Both the position numbers and the translations under genes were made by a program. Positions 13,309 through 24,595 of a stretch of 64,000 nt of DNA are shown here, piece after piece. Under the pieces are notes generated by a model. That model searched no databases. It was not told the origin of the DNA and saw only the letters and a program-made list of their open reading frames with translations. The first letter of the stretch is position 1. Every line of letters starts with the position of its first letter. Origin of the DNA: Eleginops maclovinus (Eukaryota; Chordata; Actinopteri; Perciformes; Eleginopidae); assembly GCF_036324505.1 (NCBI RefSeq), contig NC_086350.1, forward strand, positions 27,386,257 through 27,450,256. The letters are read 5' to 3'.

Positions 13309-13945
13309 GAGGTGGAAAGGTACTCAGATCTTGTACTTGAGTAAAGTAGAAGTACTCAGATCTTGTACTTGAGTAAAAGTAGAAGTACTCAGATCTTGTA
13401 CTTGAGTAAAGTAGAAGTACCAGTGTAGGAATACTCTGTCACAGTAAAAGTATTCAAAATGTTCCTCCAGTGAAAGTAGAGAGTACTCTCATCTAAATGT
13501 ACTTAAAGTAGTGACAGTAAAAGTAGTCATTGTTTGATTGGTCCATTTCAGAATAATATCTCTGATGTGTTTTATAATGATTGATCATTAAAGTGTTCTC
13601 AGAGCTGGTAAAGGTGCAGCTAGTTTGAATGGCTTTGTATACTGCAGGGTAGCTGCTGAATTTACTGCAGGTGAACTAAAGTCTGATTTAAGGGAGATTA
13701 TATTTACCATCATTCATCCAGATCTGTAAAGTCACTTTTTCTTTTTTTTTTACAATTCTGAATTTAGAATTTTTCATTTCAATTTGTGTTTCATATCCCT
13801 GTGTGAACCTGTACTGTTTTTCCTCTCTCTGTTGTTACTTGAATTTCCCCACATGGATTAATAAAGGTACATTTTATCTTATCTTGTCTTATCTTAAAGG
13901 GATTAAATAAATGTAGTGGAGTAAAAGTACACCATTTACTCAGGG
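13309..13945 (+). mobile_element. hAT-type nonautonomous element, copy 1 (left end CAGAGGTGG)
   Basis: Begins CAGAGGTGGAAAGGTACTC with three roughly 35-bp tandem units (AGTACTCAGATCTTGTACTT). The body is near-identical, in reverse complement, to 19692-20440, and in the same orientation to 45397-45935. It contains an internal insertion at about 13731-13903 ending in (TTATC)n that copy 3 lacks. The right end is truncated. Confidence 0.8.
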
Positions 13946-14829
13946 GAATAAATTATACTGTCCTGTCGTATTTAGGATATACAGAGTAGTCATTTGCTTG
14001 ACTTAGTTTGGCTTTACAGATTTCACATTCATCAAGTCTGCCTCCCAAGGCCAAATGTTAAACCTTAATCGTGAACAAAATAGTTACGTTAGGGAAGAAA
14101 AGACCACAGACTGTTAATGAGCAAAGCTACATGAAGCTGCTGAGTAATAAACCCATTAAAGCATATCTGTTACAGATATACATGACATAAATGAAAGCAT
14201 ACAACCTTAAGACAAATGAAATGAAAGCATGCACAAATGAGTGGGAAAGCATACCAAACGCTTCCATACAAGGCAGTGTGTGCCACTGATTGGTTTGATC
14301 TTCATGAAAAATGGTGTAAACCTACCTTCACATGTCACCAGGTCCTACCCCGGCCCACAAATGTGTCATTTTGGAGGGTCACGTAGAAACAACACTCCCC
14401 ACATCATCATAAGAACATTATTTTAGAAGATTGCTGTTCACATCTTCCCTGTAGAATAACGCACGGTGTAGAATGTGTTACACCATCTGTGTAGCTGTTC
14501 TGGAGGCGTGTGTCGAACAACACCTTACTGAGACACCTTATGTTGGTTTTATTCATAATTTGTCACTCATCTGTACATAAATCACTTTATTAACCCTTTG
14601 ATTGAAAGGTAGTTTGTGAAACATGAATGACAAGACAAGACACAAAAAGCTGTCTAACTTGCCAAAATATATTCTTATTTGGAACTTTTTAGCTACTTGT
14701 CCCTCTTCTACACACCTGTCTCATGGAATAGATGTGCAAAGTGTTTTTTCTGATGTGTTTATATACATACCAGTGTCAGACTAATAACTGCCAAATGTAA
14801 TTATCCACCTTCCTCTTGCTGTTGAACAG
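13946..14829 (+). other. Probable first intron of the lysine-rich gene
   Basis: Ends with the polypyrimidine tract and acceptor CTTCCTCTTGCTGTTGAACAG at 14829. No other feature seen. Confidence 0.45.
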
Positions 14830-14833
14830 AGCC

Positions 14834-17800
14834 ATGAGCGACTCTGAAGAGACGGACTCCTTCTGGGAGTCTTGGACTTGCCCACCGGGAAAAGGAAAAA
14901 GAAAAAGAAAAAAGCACCATAAAAAGGAGAGAAAATGCCGAAAGCGTCGAAACGACAGTACAATAATAACTGATGAGAATATTCCCCCCACCAACAAAAA
15001 GAAAAATAACAAGATTAAAGAAGCAATGGACATTGGGAAAGAGAAGAAAAAGAAGCAGAAGAAAAAGAAAAAGAAAGAAGACTTGGAACTTGGTGGCAGC
15101 TTTACACTTCCACAGGGCAGCGGTGCAACATCGAATCCACCCAGTGGTGAGAGGCTAAAAACTGACTGCAATAAGATAACCAAAAAGAAAAAGAAGGTGG
15201 CATTTAACTTATCACCTGGCAACATCCAACCCAGGCATCCTAAATGTTTCTATTCATCTGAGCAGAGTCCAATAAAGAGCGTCCTCACAGAGCCTGGGAG
15301 CTGTGCTCAGGTCCCAGCAACACATGCTGATGAGTCCCAATGCACCAGTGAGGATATTAACAGCCAGGACCTGTTCATCACCCAGAAGGCTTTCAGAACA
15401 TCGCCGCTTGAAACCTCCAGTGGCGAAACCAGCGACAAAGCTCCTACTTCAAATCCTCAAATGTTGTCACCTCGAAACAAGCTGCACACATCTACGCCCT
15501 GGGAGAAACCGCATTGTGGAAGATCATACAAAGAATTACCTTTCCAGCAGCAGCCCAGAAAGACCAACACGCATGTGCAGAAGCCAAACACAGGACTGGT
15601 CTGTCTCAAACAAGAATTTGAGGAAGACTGGTTGAACAAAGCAGATCAGAACCCCAAGAAGAAGCCTGCTGTGGTGAAGAAACCCCTGGAGGAGCCAACT
15701 GATTCAAAGCCCTTACCCATTAGAAAGTCAAAGAAAAACTCCACATCTACCAGCCAGCAGTCCCCATCATGTCCATCAGAACTACCAGTGCCTCACCTCA
15801 AGCTCATGGAAAGCACTTCAACACAGACAGAAAACTTCTTCACATTTGAACTATGCTCTTACCTCAACTTCTACCACAACAGTAGAGTGGCTGCTCATCA
15901 CGACGATTTGAAACCATTGGACCTGAGCCTGCCGCAGAGGGCCAGGAAAGATCTCGGGACGGGTCTGTCAACACTCGGAGAGATTAGAGGCGACAACCAC
16001 AAAGATCCCGGCCTGCATACATCTGGTTTTTCAGACAGGAAAGATGGAGAGGTAGAGAAAGAGCCTTCCGGACAGCATTGGTCTGCATACATGACCAACT
16101 CCAGCGAGGACGAGCCCCAAGGTCGCACCGGCAAGCTGGACCTGACCCAGGTAACACCACAGGAAACACCACCCACTGTTCACTGCAGCTACCCTGCTCC
16201 ATGCATCCACCAAACAGCCTATAACACATTTGACATGCTTCTTAATTTCGTTACTGAATTCAAACAGTACTTCTGTAAAACAGGTGGTTTGACGATGAGG
16301 AAAGACTATTTAGATGCTTCTTGAAATCGTTTGCTGCTTCGTTTGAAGAGCATAGAATAGTACTGGCAGTGGTGGGCCGTCAGGGCCAGCAAGGCCTTCT
16401 CTGCTGGCCTAAACATCATCAGAATATAAATTTAATTTTGATATATTTTTTGCACAAATACGTATTAAATTATTCCCCATAGTCTATTCTCTTCATTTTA
16501 TAGCGTTCGTCTGGGCTGCGCTGCTTCCAGCCTCAGAACGAGATTTGGAGGGCTGGCCTTTATGTTAGAGCTTTTATCCAATCATATTTCAGCCATAATG
16601 TGTTGCTAGGGTCAAAGAAATCTGCCCTTATGCCTTCAGAATCAACAGTGCGAGCGGCTGTAGCTTAAAGTGAACGCAAACAAAACTGTGGCGTTAACCA
16701 ATCCGATTTCGAGGTGGCGACAACGGGCCAGCTAGCAGGCGTACGCTAACGTTAGCACGTGCACATCTTCTGATTGGATACGCACTATTGAGAGGCAGAG
16801 CTAGGCAGTAGGCAGAGCCATACAGTCTATGGGCAAAGCTAGCAAACAGAACTAGAACTTGAGCGAGCTAATTTGTGTAGATTTCTACAAGCTATTTTTT
16901 TCAACCCACAATGGCTGAAGGAGGAGAAGAGATCAATTTGGTCGAAGATATAATTACAACGCCATTTTCAAAACGAACTTTTCAAGTAAAGCTACACATC
17001 TTGAAAAGGGAACGACCAACTCCAACGCTAGCGAGCCTAGCACAGCAGGGAAACTACGAGCGGTACCCCTGGCTCACAGCCTCCGAGAGGCACTGCAAAT
17101 TGTACTGCCGGGAATGCCTGGTATTTGCAACTGATCGATTTGGTGTTTGGAGCCACACTACATTTGCAAACTTGAGTTGTCTAACCAAGGCAGCAACGAG
17201 ACACCAAAGCACAGCTGGGCACTTGGAAGCACTGGTGCTTTTGAAAACCTTTGGGGACACCCGAGTGGATCTACAGCTCAACGAACAAGTGCGCAGGGAA
17301 TCGGAGCTCCACAACGAAAGGGTGAACAAAAATAGGGAAATATTGAAAGACTGATTGATTGTGTCCTGTTTTTGGGTAAACAGGAACTTTCATTTATGGG
17401 ACACGATGAAAGCGCCGAGTCCAGAAACAGAGGAAACTACGTGGAGCTTCTTTCTTTTCTTGCTGAGAACAACACAGATTTGCATTACCACCTGTACACA
17501 AACAACATGTTTACTGGGACGTCAGGCAAAATACAAACCTGATTTATGCTATTGCTGAAGTGATGGGAGAAGAGATCAAAATGAAGATTAAAAAAGCACC
17601 CTTTGTCGCTGTTATGGTGGACGAGACGACAGAGGTGGGTATAGCACAGCTGGCACTTGTCCTGCGTTATGTGACGGACACAGGTGTCAAGGAGCGGTTT
17701 GTCAGATAATCTGATTAATTAAGTTAACTGTAAATGCTGATGTATTGATTATAAATGCTTCAGAAATATTAATATAACTCTGTTGTACTTGACTATGTTA

Positions 17801-18744
17801 AGGTGATGCAATGCCCGGTTATACTGCGTTTCTGTCTAAATGTATAGTTTCTAGAGCCATGGCGTCATAATGATGGTATTAAGAGGTGGAATAATTCAGG
17901 TAGGACTGTGTAGGACATCACTGAAGGCCTAGGTGTGAAATGCACGGCCCGCCACTGAGTACTGGATATGCCAATTTATAGTTTGCATCAAACCTTGATT
18001 CTTCATGAATCTGCTGTAGGTAACAATGTAAATACAACTAGCTTCTAAAACTGGCAATGATTTCCATCTCAAATACTATACTTATAAAATATATATATTA
18101 TTTGAATTTTCACAGGGTAACACAATCAAGAAGGAGCATGATACCAATATGTACCTTTCTTTTTTCCACTTATCCCAAAAATAAATACAATTTTGTCTAG
18201 TCTTGAAACAAAACAAATATGCATGTCCCTATATGAGTCATTTTCTGCCAAATGAGTGATACCAAGCTTCAGTAACTCTTAGGTCTTTCTTACTGATAGA
18301 ACACATGCTATCAAACACAATTCTAAAACCAATTTTGTCAATCTGTTTCAGTCAAAAATGTTATAGTAAACAAAACATTATATCATAAAGGTGTGTTTCA
18401 AAGGGGCCTGTGAAATGATGTGGGACACCAAGGACTGATTCTTTCTGGCCTAAGGCTGAGAGCATGGACTCATTGTGTCCCTATCCTTCAAACTGTTCTC
18501 TCTTCCTATCGATGGAAATAGATTTGTCAGTATAATAAGCAAGAAGCCTCATTGGTAAGGCTTGTGTACGCCACGGTTCAGTAACAGCATGACTTCTGTG
18601 TGACTTCAGGTGAGGGCCGTCCAGATGAGACTCAATGAGTCTTTCTTCTTCAAGACCAAAGGAGAGGGACGATCCCCCCGCCCAGAGTCTCCACTGATGA
18701 AGCTGGCTCAGGGCAGAGAGGTGAAGAGCAGGAAGAGACGCTGA
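14834..18744 (+). CDS. Lysine-rich protein of unknown function (483 aa, exons 14834-16150 and 18610-18744)
   Basis: I do not recognise this gene. The first coding exon starts at ATG 14834 (MSDSEETDSFWESW), just after the acceptor at 14829. It runs open for 439 codons to LDLTQ|gtaaca at 16150. The second exon starts after ttcag at 18610, also phase 0, and adds 44 codons ending KSRKRR. The open frame continuing past 16150 to 16324 is best read as intron, because the downstream exon is in phase and flanked by good sites. The N-terminal third has dense Lys/Arg blocks (GKGKRKRKKHHKKERK, KKKKQKKKKKKE) that look like nuclear or nucleolar targeting signals. The middle is Ser/Thr/Pro-rich. A non-repetitive patch, STQTENFFTFELCSYLNFYH (residues about 339-358), and the terminal exon (VRAVQMRLNESFFFKTKGEG) look conserved rather than low-complexity. 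A complete hAT element occupies part of the last intron. Nuclear location is inferred; function is unknown. Confidence 0.75.
16359..16366 (+). repeat. Target-site duplication of the intronic hAT, left copy
   Basis: AGTACTGG directly before the element; identical 8 bp follow it at 17958-17965. Eight-base duplications are the hAT signature. Confidence 0.95.
16367..17957 (+). mobile_element. hAT element, 1591 bp, with complete ends and target-site duplication
   Basis: Terminal inverted repeats CAGTGGTGGGCCGT (left) and CAGTGGCGGGCCGT (right, reverse-complemented) are flanked by perfect 8-bp duplications AGTACTGG. It encodes only the first half of a transposase, so it is a deletion derivative. 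It lies in the last intron of the lysine-rich gene in the same orientation. Confidence 0.95.
16911..17706 (+). pseudogene. hAT transposase remnant with TTF-type zinc finger (ZMYM1-like)
   Basis: The open frame 16911-17354 (147 aa) has the TTF-type zinc-finger signature: YPWLTASERHCKLYCRECLV, WSHTTFANLSCL, then TRHQSTAGHLEA. It stops at 17354 by frameshift. The following sequence, in other frames, still spells the next family segments: GKQELSFMGHDESAESRNRG near 17370-17430, and the catalytic-core start APFVAVMVDETTE at 17599-17637, which contains the first acidic catalytic residue. Everything after about 17706 is missing, including the dimerisation domain. Inactive. Confidence 0.88.
17966..18609 (+). 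other. Remainder of the last intron of the lysine-rich gene
   Basis: No feature recognised up to the acceptor TGTGTGACTTCAG at 18609. Confidence 0.6.
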
Positions 18745-19691
18745 CACACCGTCAGTGGCTGCACCATGCTTACTGTTTATTGTGAGGAGCCCTTCAAGGT
18801 CTGGAACAGTATGAGCGACTCGCGTTTAAGAGAAGCCATCTATCAGTTTTACAGTTCTATTACGATTGAGCTCTTGATGCTAAACTATCTGATCTAGAGA
18901 TGTAGGAAGACGTGGTTAAAAGCTATAACATCAACACTGTAGGAGCGGTAAATCCTTTAATAATATAAAGAAGGTTAAAGTCGTCCAGTTTAAAACACAC
19001 AAAATAGTCCTCTTGAACAATAAGAGAAAGTTCTGCCTTAAAATGACATAATACCTAATGCGCTCATTCTTTGTTTGAATGTTCAAGTTCGACTTTCCTC
19101 TGATGTTGTAAAAGCTTTTAAGTGCAGAGGTTGTCACAAACAACTTTTGGGATGTTTCAGGAATTACCACATGAAGCTGGAGTTCTGTTTTGTTCATTGC
19201 CTATTATCAATCAAATGAAAGTTATCAATATTATCAATTAAAGTGTTTGTGTAGTTAGTACAGTGCTGTGGTCTCCTTACTGTGACATATACTGTCTTCT
19301 AGTTGTGGGTTTTATATTACACAGTGATGATTCAATATTAAGATGTGTACTCTTCTTTATTAATGTCACATCAATAGCAGCTTGTCATTTCTTACATGCC
19401 ATACGTAAATATCTACCCTACCATTTCTGTTCAAACATCGTGAACTACATTAAGGTTGAGAATGTTACAGGATGACTTGGAGCGTCACACTGTTCCACAC
19501 ACGTTCAGGATTCACTGTACTCTCTCATGTACTACACTCGTCACCATGTCCTGTTTTTAAGCTGCTGTGACTAACATGTGAGCATTGGGTCTTTAAAGCA
19601 AACATGACTACTACTCAAACGAAAATATCTTTTTGCCAGTTATTACACACTGCCGCTCTTCACCATCATTTGTCCATATCCTTGATACCCG
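18745..19691. other. 3' UTR and downstream flank of the lysine-rich gene
   Basis: No coding family seen; small open frames on both strands are unsupported. Confidence 0.45.
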
Positions 19692-20440
19692 CAGAGGTGG
19701 GAAGTAACTAAGTACATTTCCTCAAGTACCATTTTGAGGAACTTTTACTATGCTTGAGTATTTTCATTTTATGCTACTTTTTACTTCTACTCCACTACAA
19801 TCCAAACGTAAATGGTGTACTTTTACTCCACTACATTTATTTAATCCCTTTAAGATAAGAGAATAAGATAAAATGTACCTTTATTTATCCCTGTGGGGAA
19901 ATTCAAGTGTTTATGCAGCAACAGAGAAGAGGAAAAACAGTACAGGTTCACACAGGGATGTGAAACACACATTGAAATTCTAAATTCAGAATTATAAAAA
20001 AAAGAAAAGTGACTTTACAGATCAGGATTAATGATGGTAAATATAATCTCCCTTAAATCAGACTTTAGTTCACCTGCAGTAAATCCAGCAGCTACCCTGC
20101 AGTATACAAAGCCATTCAAACTAGCTGCACCTTTACCAGCTCTGAGAACACTTTAATGATCAATAATTATAAAACAGATCAGAGATATTATTCTGAAATG
20201 GACCAATCAAACAATGACTACTTTTACTGTCGCTACTTTAAGTACATTTAGATGAGAGTACTTTCTACTTTCACTGGAGGAACATTTAGAATACTTTTAC
20301 TGTGACAGAGTATTCCTACACTCTGGTACTTCTACTTTACTCAAGTACAAGATCTGAGTACTTCTACTTTACTCAAGTACAAGATCTGAGTACTTCTACT
20401 TTTACTCAAGTACAAGATCTGAGTACTTCTCGACCTCTGG
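19692..20440 (-). mobile_element. hAT-type nonautonomous element, copy 2 (inverted relative to copy 1)
   Basis: Begins GCAGAGGTGGGAAGTAAC and ends GACCTCTGG, giving CAGAGGT inverted ends. The body is the reverse complement of 13309-13945, including the same internal (GATAA)n-tailed insertion at about 19853-20025 and the same tandem units AAGTACAAGATCTGAGTACT. Confidence 0.85.
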
Positions 20441-20609
20441 GTACCCGACTAAATATGTATCAAAGCAGAATTTCATTTAGTGGATAAAGCAACATTTTCT
20501 GTTTTGAAACCATGAAAGCTGTGTTTGTGCTGTACCGATTTGATGTATTTTGCCTTTTAATAACCAACAAAACAAACTGGGTCCAGAAAGGCAAGATGAC
20601 AGCATAGGA

Positions 20610-20615
20610 TTTATT
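20610..20615 (-). terminator. Poly(A) signal of the preY-pigY transcript
   Basis: AATAAA on the minus strand, about 30 nt after the pigy stop codon. It is a polyadenylation signal, listed under the nearest available type. Confidence 0.75.
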
Positions 20616-20643
20616 GACGTGTTTTCAGGTAGAACAGAACATG

Positions 20644-20856
20644 CTAGTTGTGTCTGAAGAGCTTGATCCCGATCCAGCTCCAGAGGTGGAAGAAGACGTA
20701 GACGGGGATGGTGACGGGCAGCAGCAGGCTATAGAAACACACACTGCTGCTGCTGGTGCAGCCCTGAGGGAAGTTCTCATCCACTGCAGCCGAGTAGAAC
20801 AGACCAAAGAGAGACACTATCGGCACCAGCCCCACCATCACAGACAGGGAGAACAT
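20644..20856 (-). CDS. pigy: Phosphatidylinositol N-acetylglucosaminyltransferase subunit Y
   Basis: PIG-Y is a small ER membrane subunit of the GPI-GlcNAc transferase complex, which makes GlcNAc-PI, the first step of GPI-anchor synthesis. The frame is 70 aa, essentially the family's full length (human about 71). Two hydrophobic helices (VMVGLVPIVSLFGLFYSA near 6-23 and VCFYSLLLPVTIPVYVFFHL near 39-58) flank the conserved hydrophilic loop DENFPQGCTSSSS. The C-terminus WIGIKLFRHN is the family hallmark. Its ATG lies 96 nt after the PreY stop on the same strand with no splice signal needed between them. It is therefore the second reading frame of a bicistronic mRNA, as in mammals. Translation probably depends on leaky scanning or reinitiation; the upstream PreY ATG decides how much is made. 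Confidence 0.96.
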   Translation of the reverse strand: MFSLSVMVGLVPIVSLFGLFYSAAVDENFPQGCTSSSSVCFYSLLLPVTIPVYVFFHLWSWIGIKLFRHN

Positions 20857-20952
20857 GCTTACAAGCGTCTGATCGCAGCAGGTACAGAAGAATTGAGCCT
20901 TAAAACACTGTAATGTTAACAGTCTCTGTGGGGTCAGCTGGTGGCGGAGTTT

Positions 20953-22358
20953 CTACGCCTGCGTTGGAGTAGTGGAGGGGGCTGTGTGTTTCTGTATGAG
21001 CCTGGCGTCCTGAGGGATCATGTTGGGGATGCCGTCGATGATGGGATAAGCGATACCGAGCTCCTCGTTGATCAGCTCATTGGTCTCAGATGCGTACCTG
21101 TGCAGGGACAAAAGCCAGACGTCGTTCTTCTTAAATAAGTTTGTAACTGCAGGTGACATAATCAACACTTTGCCCACGTTAGTGGACACTGGGCCTGAAC
21201 CAATGAAGGTACATTCATATTAAATATCAACTCAAATATTCCTATGTAAGCTTTTTGAAAAATGTCTTTCTTTTCCTTTCATTACCTTAAAAGTAGTAAA
21301 CAATATCATCTGCAGAAATCCCAGAGCCATTTATTATCATCAATAAGAATTAGAAGCAGGCATTACACTGACATGAAACTGATAATAAAAAGGAGTCTTT
21401 CCTTGTCTAGGTGGCTGATAACGATTACTAAGTGTAACAGTCGTGTAAATGTTCATTTTTGAGATCGCAATTTATTTGTAATGATTTACATCTTAGAGAA
21501 TAAGAAGATGGAATAAAAATTAACGTATACTATTTTTTGTTGTTTAATCACAAGAACATTCTGTCATTAAAGGGACACAGACACAGCTGACAGGAATGGA
21601 GATTTGTTTAAATGTTTTATATTATTCGTTTAGATCAGTTAAAGAAGTTATTGCTACACTATGGTCTGTTGAAGTTATTTTAGTGTCTTACTACACAAAT
21701 ACTCGGATTTACGGTTTTTATACATACTGATGTCAATTATTGTTTTAGACATCAATTGGAATTGCATTGCTCAATTAAATTGTCTAGTTTATTTTATTAT
21801 AATTGTATAGTTGATGTCAGAGTGTTTGTACGTGATTAATGTTATATACTATTATTAAGGATTTTAAATTGTTTTGTAATTTTAAATGATTTTATAGTTT
21901 TAAATATTTGTTGAAGTTTTCATTTCAAAGAGTCTTTCCAACTGACAAATGAGAGCCGTCTGTCACACACAGACACAGCTGATTTTGTTTTTGTTGGACA
22001 ACAGAGAGGGTCAGTACTTCCGGTCTATTTATTAAAGCCAGAACAACGCAAACAAATCGCAAAATCAGACCGGCTACGAAGCTCTAGGATCCCCGACGCT
22101 TCGCATGTGTATTATTGGACTCGTGTACAAGGAAAGCCCCCTACCTCACATGTTGTTTAGTTTGTGTGTGTTTTACCTGAGCGGCTTCTTGCTCAGCGGA
22201 CACACCAGCAGCTCCAGCAGGGAGAGGTCAAACTGCTCTCCGTCCTTCAGACCTGAGAAGCTCCGCAGCGACACACAGCCGGGGGTCAGCCTCTTATGCA
22301 CACAGCGGCGAACACACACTGTTTCTGTCAGCAGTCTACCAAAAACATTCCGAAACAT
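20953..22358 (-). CDS. pyurf: PreY (PYURF), mitochondrial methyltransferase chaperone; first cistron of the preY-pigY mRNA
   Basis: The 108-aa protein joins exon 1 (22358-22177, donor CTCAG|gtaaaa) to exon 2 (21097-20953, acceptor ccctgcacag). The phases match, giving the conserved string PLSKKPLRYASETNELINEE. The N terminus MFRNVFGRLL is rich in Arg without acidic residues, like a mitochondrial targeting sequence. The core LLELLVCPLSKKPL and ELGIAYPIIDGIPNMIPQDA is the Trm112p-like domain of this family. PreY is reported to stabilise mitochondrial SAM-dependent methyltransferases used in coenzyme Q synthesis and complex I assembly. ATG 22358 is chosen because it is the first ATG of the open frame and gives the expected length. 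The pigy frame follows 96 nt after the stop. Confidence 0.94.
21098..22176 (-). other. Intron of the preY-pigY gene
   Basis: GT-AG intron of 1079 bp, AT-rich, no element recognised. Confidence 0.85.
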
Positions 22359-22439
22359 GACCGAAACAGTCCGAGAAGCTAGCAAACACTCCCCGACCGG
22401 AAGCAGCACAAACGCCGTGTAACCCGAATATCTGTCCTC

Positions 22440-22510
22440 CTCTTTCTTCTTCTTTGGTCTTTGGGTTGGTTAACAACGTCAAGGCGCATTACCGCCCACT
22501 ACTGTATTAG
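22440..22510. repeat. Dispersed-repeat fragment next to the preY promoter
   Basis: The string GGTTGGTTAACAACGTCAAG followed by CGCATTACCGCCCACTACTG resembles a very common teleost repeat end. It lies about 80-150 bp upstream of the preY start codon, within the likely promoter. Identified from memory of the motif, so moderate confidence. Confidence 0.4.
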
Positions 22511-23199
22511 CGTGTGGATCAGAATTATCAATCCCATTCACACAAATAAATACATAAATACATTAATAGAAAACAGGTATATAAGTATGCATTCAAGGGG
22601 ATAAGGGCCATGTGTTTCAAAGTTCTGAGATTAAAGTCAGAATCAGAACATTTGTGAAGAAAGACCTTCATTTCCTCCAGAATATTGACATCTGTTGAAA
22701 CTGATGGAAACAGTCAGTCAGGCTGGTGTAATGGCGCTGTGGGGGTTTATATTTTCTGACTTAATGTCATGTCTATAGCTTCTCCTGTTTGTTCCCATCT
22801 CTCTCCCACCATGGTTGGAGTTATTTATTTATTGGATGTCCATCTTCAGAATGCCCTTAAAGTTTGGCCCAATGCTGTATCCTTAACTTTTATTATGTCA
22901 CATAATTTCCTGCACCTCAACATTAAGAGCAGACAGAAAAGTCATTCTGAACGCAACACAACAAATTCTCAAATATTGAGCTTGCCCCGCCTCCGACTTC
23001 TTTATTTAGGTTTCTGCTTCCGGATCATGAGCAGTTCATCTATAATCTTATACTAACCTTCAATATAGTACGATACAATCCATAGAGTTTGTGAAAGGCT
23101 GGACCTACAGTCTTTTCAATCTCAATTGGTGGAGCAGTTTTGAATTTAAAGTGGTGGACAGACACTTGTAGCACGTAGTTTTGCATAACATAGAACACT
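22511..23199. other. Intergenic sequence
   Basis: Nothing recognised. Confidence 0.4.
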
Positions 23200-23425
23200 A
23201 GTCATGTGGGTGGTGGTGGCGAGGCCTGTAAGGACCTGGTTTTGGACCCGGAAGATCACCGGCTCAAGTCCCCGAAAAAGCAAGAGCTACCGAGGTGTCC
23301 CTGAGCAAGGCACTAGGATGGGTCAAATGCAGAATGTACATTTCCCCTCTGTGGGACCATTAATAATAATACATTTTATTTGTAAGCACTTTTACAGATG
23401 CTCAAAGTCACTTTACAGAGGTAAT
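23200..23425 (+). repeat. tRNA-derived SINE-like element and adjoining repeat tail
   Basis: The sequence GGACCTGGTTTTGGACCCGG followed by ATCACCGGCTCAAGTCCCC contains a near-consensus pol III B box (GGCTCAAGTCC against GGTTCRANTCC). It is followed by CCCTGAGCAAGGCACTAGG. From 23365 a second repeat tail (TTTATTTGTAAGCACTTTTA, then CTCAAAGTCACTTTACAGAG) resembles 61560-61615. Confidence 0.6.
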
Positions 23426-24595
23426 ACTTCTTAAGTGTTCCTTCTTCTGCTCTGGAAGTACAAAAGTAGAGCAAACTAGAACAGACAGCGATAGGAGATG
23501 TTCTCACCCAAGTATTTACGTATATGACTACCTGCTTTATTTTTCAGAATGGATGATTTATTCACTGATATATTAAAATGTTTAATAGCTGATCTGTCAT
23601 ACATCGTTATTTAAGAAACAGCTCCTCTTTATATAGTGATTATACTGTTTTAGTTTTTTTCTATTGAAACTTTAATCTCCATTAACTATTTTTTCCCACA
23701 GTATCGCCCTCCTGTATTACCTTAATCTTATTGCTCTTCTTTCCTCTTTTTAATAAATCCCCATCATCAGCAAACAATGACATTTAAATATGTCCCTGAA
23801 GTTGTGCAGACCCATCATTTATGCATAATGGAACAGATAGCTGGGCTAATGATTAATCCCTAAAGTGTTGCATTTCCTATCATGTCTTCCTCTGATAAGA
23901 CTGTCTCAATCAGGCTCCTCTTCTGTGAGCTGAAGGGTTAGTTCTGCCTGTTGATTTCTTAAGCAACTCCATATAAGAACATAGTTTTAGACTGGTTTAA
24001 TAGCTTGATTTATGAAATAGAGTAATGATGCACCCCTCATGTGTCTCTACTCTGTCCTGCTTGTGTTTTCTCACAGGAAGTGAGCTGAGAGCAGGTTTGT
24101 CTGATGCATAATTTGTGATCCTGCTCATAGTAAAGAACGAAAGCCCCCTAAACTTTGAGGTTACCCTACCCAAGGTAGAACAAAGACCAACCATGTCATT
24201 ACTTTAAGGACAGAAAATAATAAACATACTGTACCTTTTGGATTTTGAATTTCCGACTATAATTCATGTGTGTTTAACAGTGTATCTTACACAGATGGTA
24301 AAAGGTATTGATATAATCGTTGCTTTATTGTATGGTTTGCCTCTCTGTGAACCTCTAGTGAAGATTTGGTGTCATCATTATGTCCAGAGATGCATGGGAT
24401 ACGGCCGAAACGACCCCCTTCACAGGAGACTACATTTTCACTAAATCTGTTATGTGAAGGTTTAAAACATCAAAAACAAAACAAAAAAAATGTAATAATA
24501 ATATTTTTGAACAACCATCAATTTAAAAAACTGGACATTTTAAAGTGATGGAAAAACTTAGTTGTGCTTTTTTTTCATCTCAAAACTAAGGATTG
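23426..24595. other. Intergenic sequence
   Basis: Nothing recognised. Confidence 0.4.

Noticed and set aside
14776..15225. 149-codon minus frame rich in Phe
   Set aside because: Antisense of the lysine-coding AAA/AAG tracts of the lysine-rich gene.
22105..22422. 105-codon plus frame
   Set aside because: Antisense shadow of preY exon 1.
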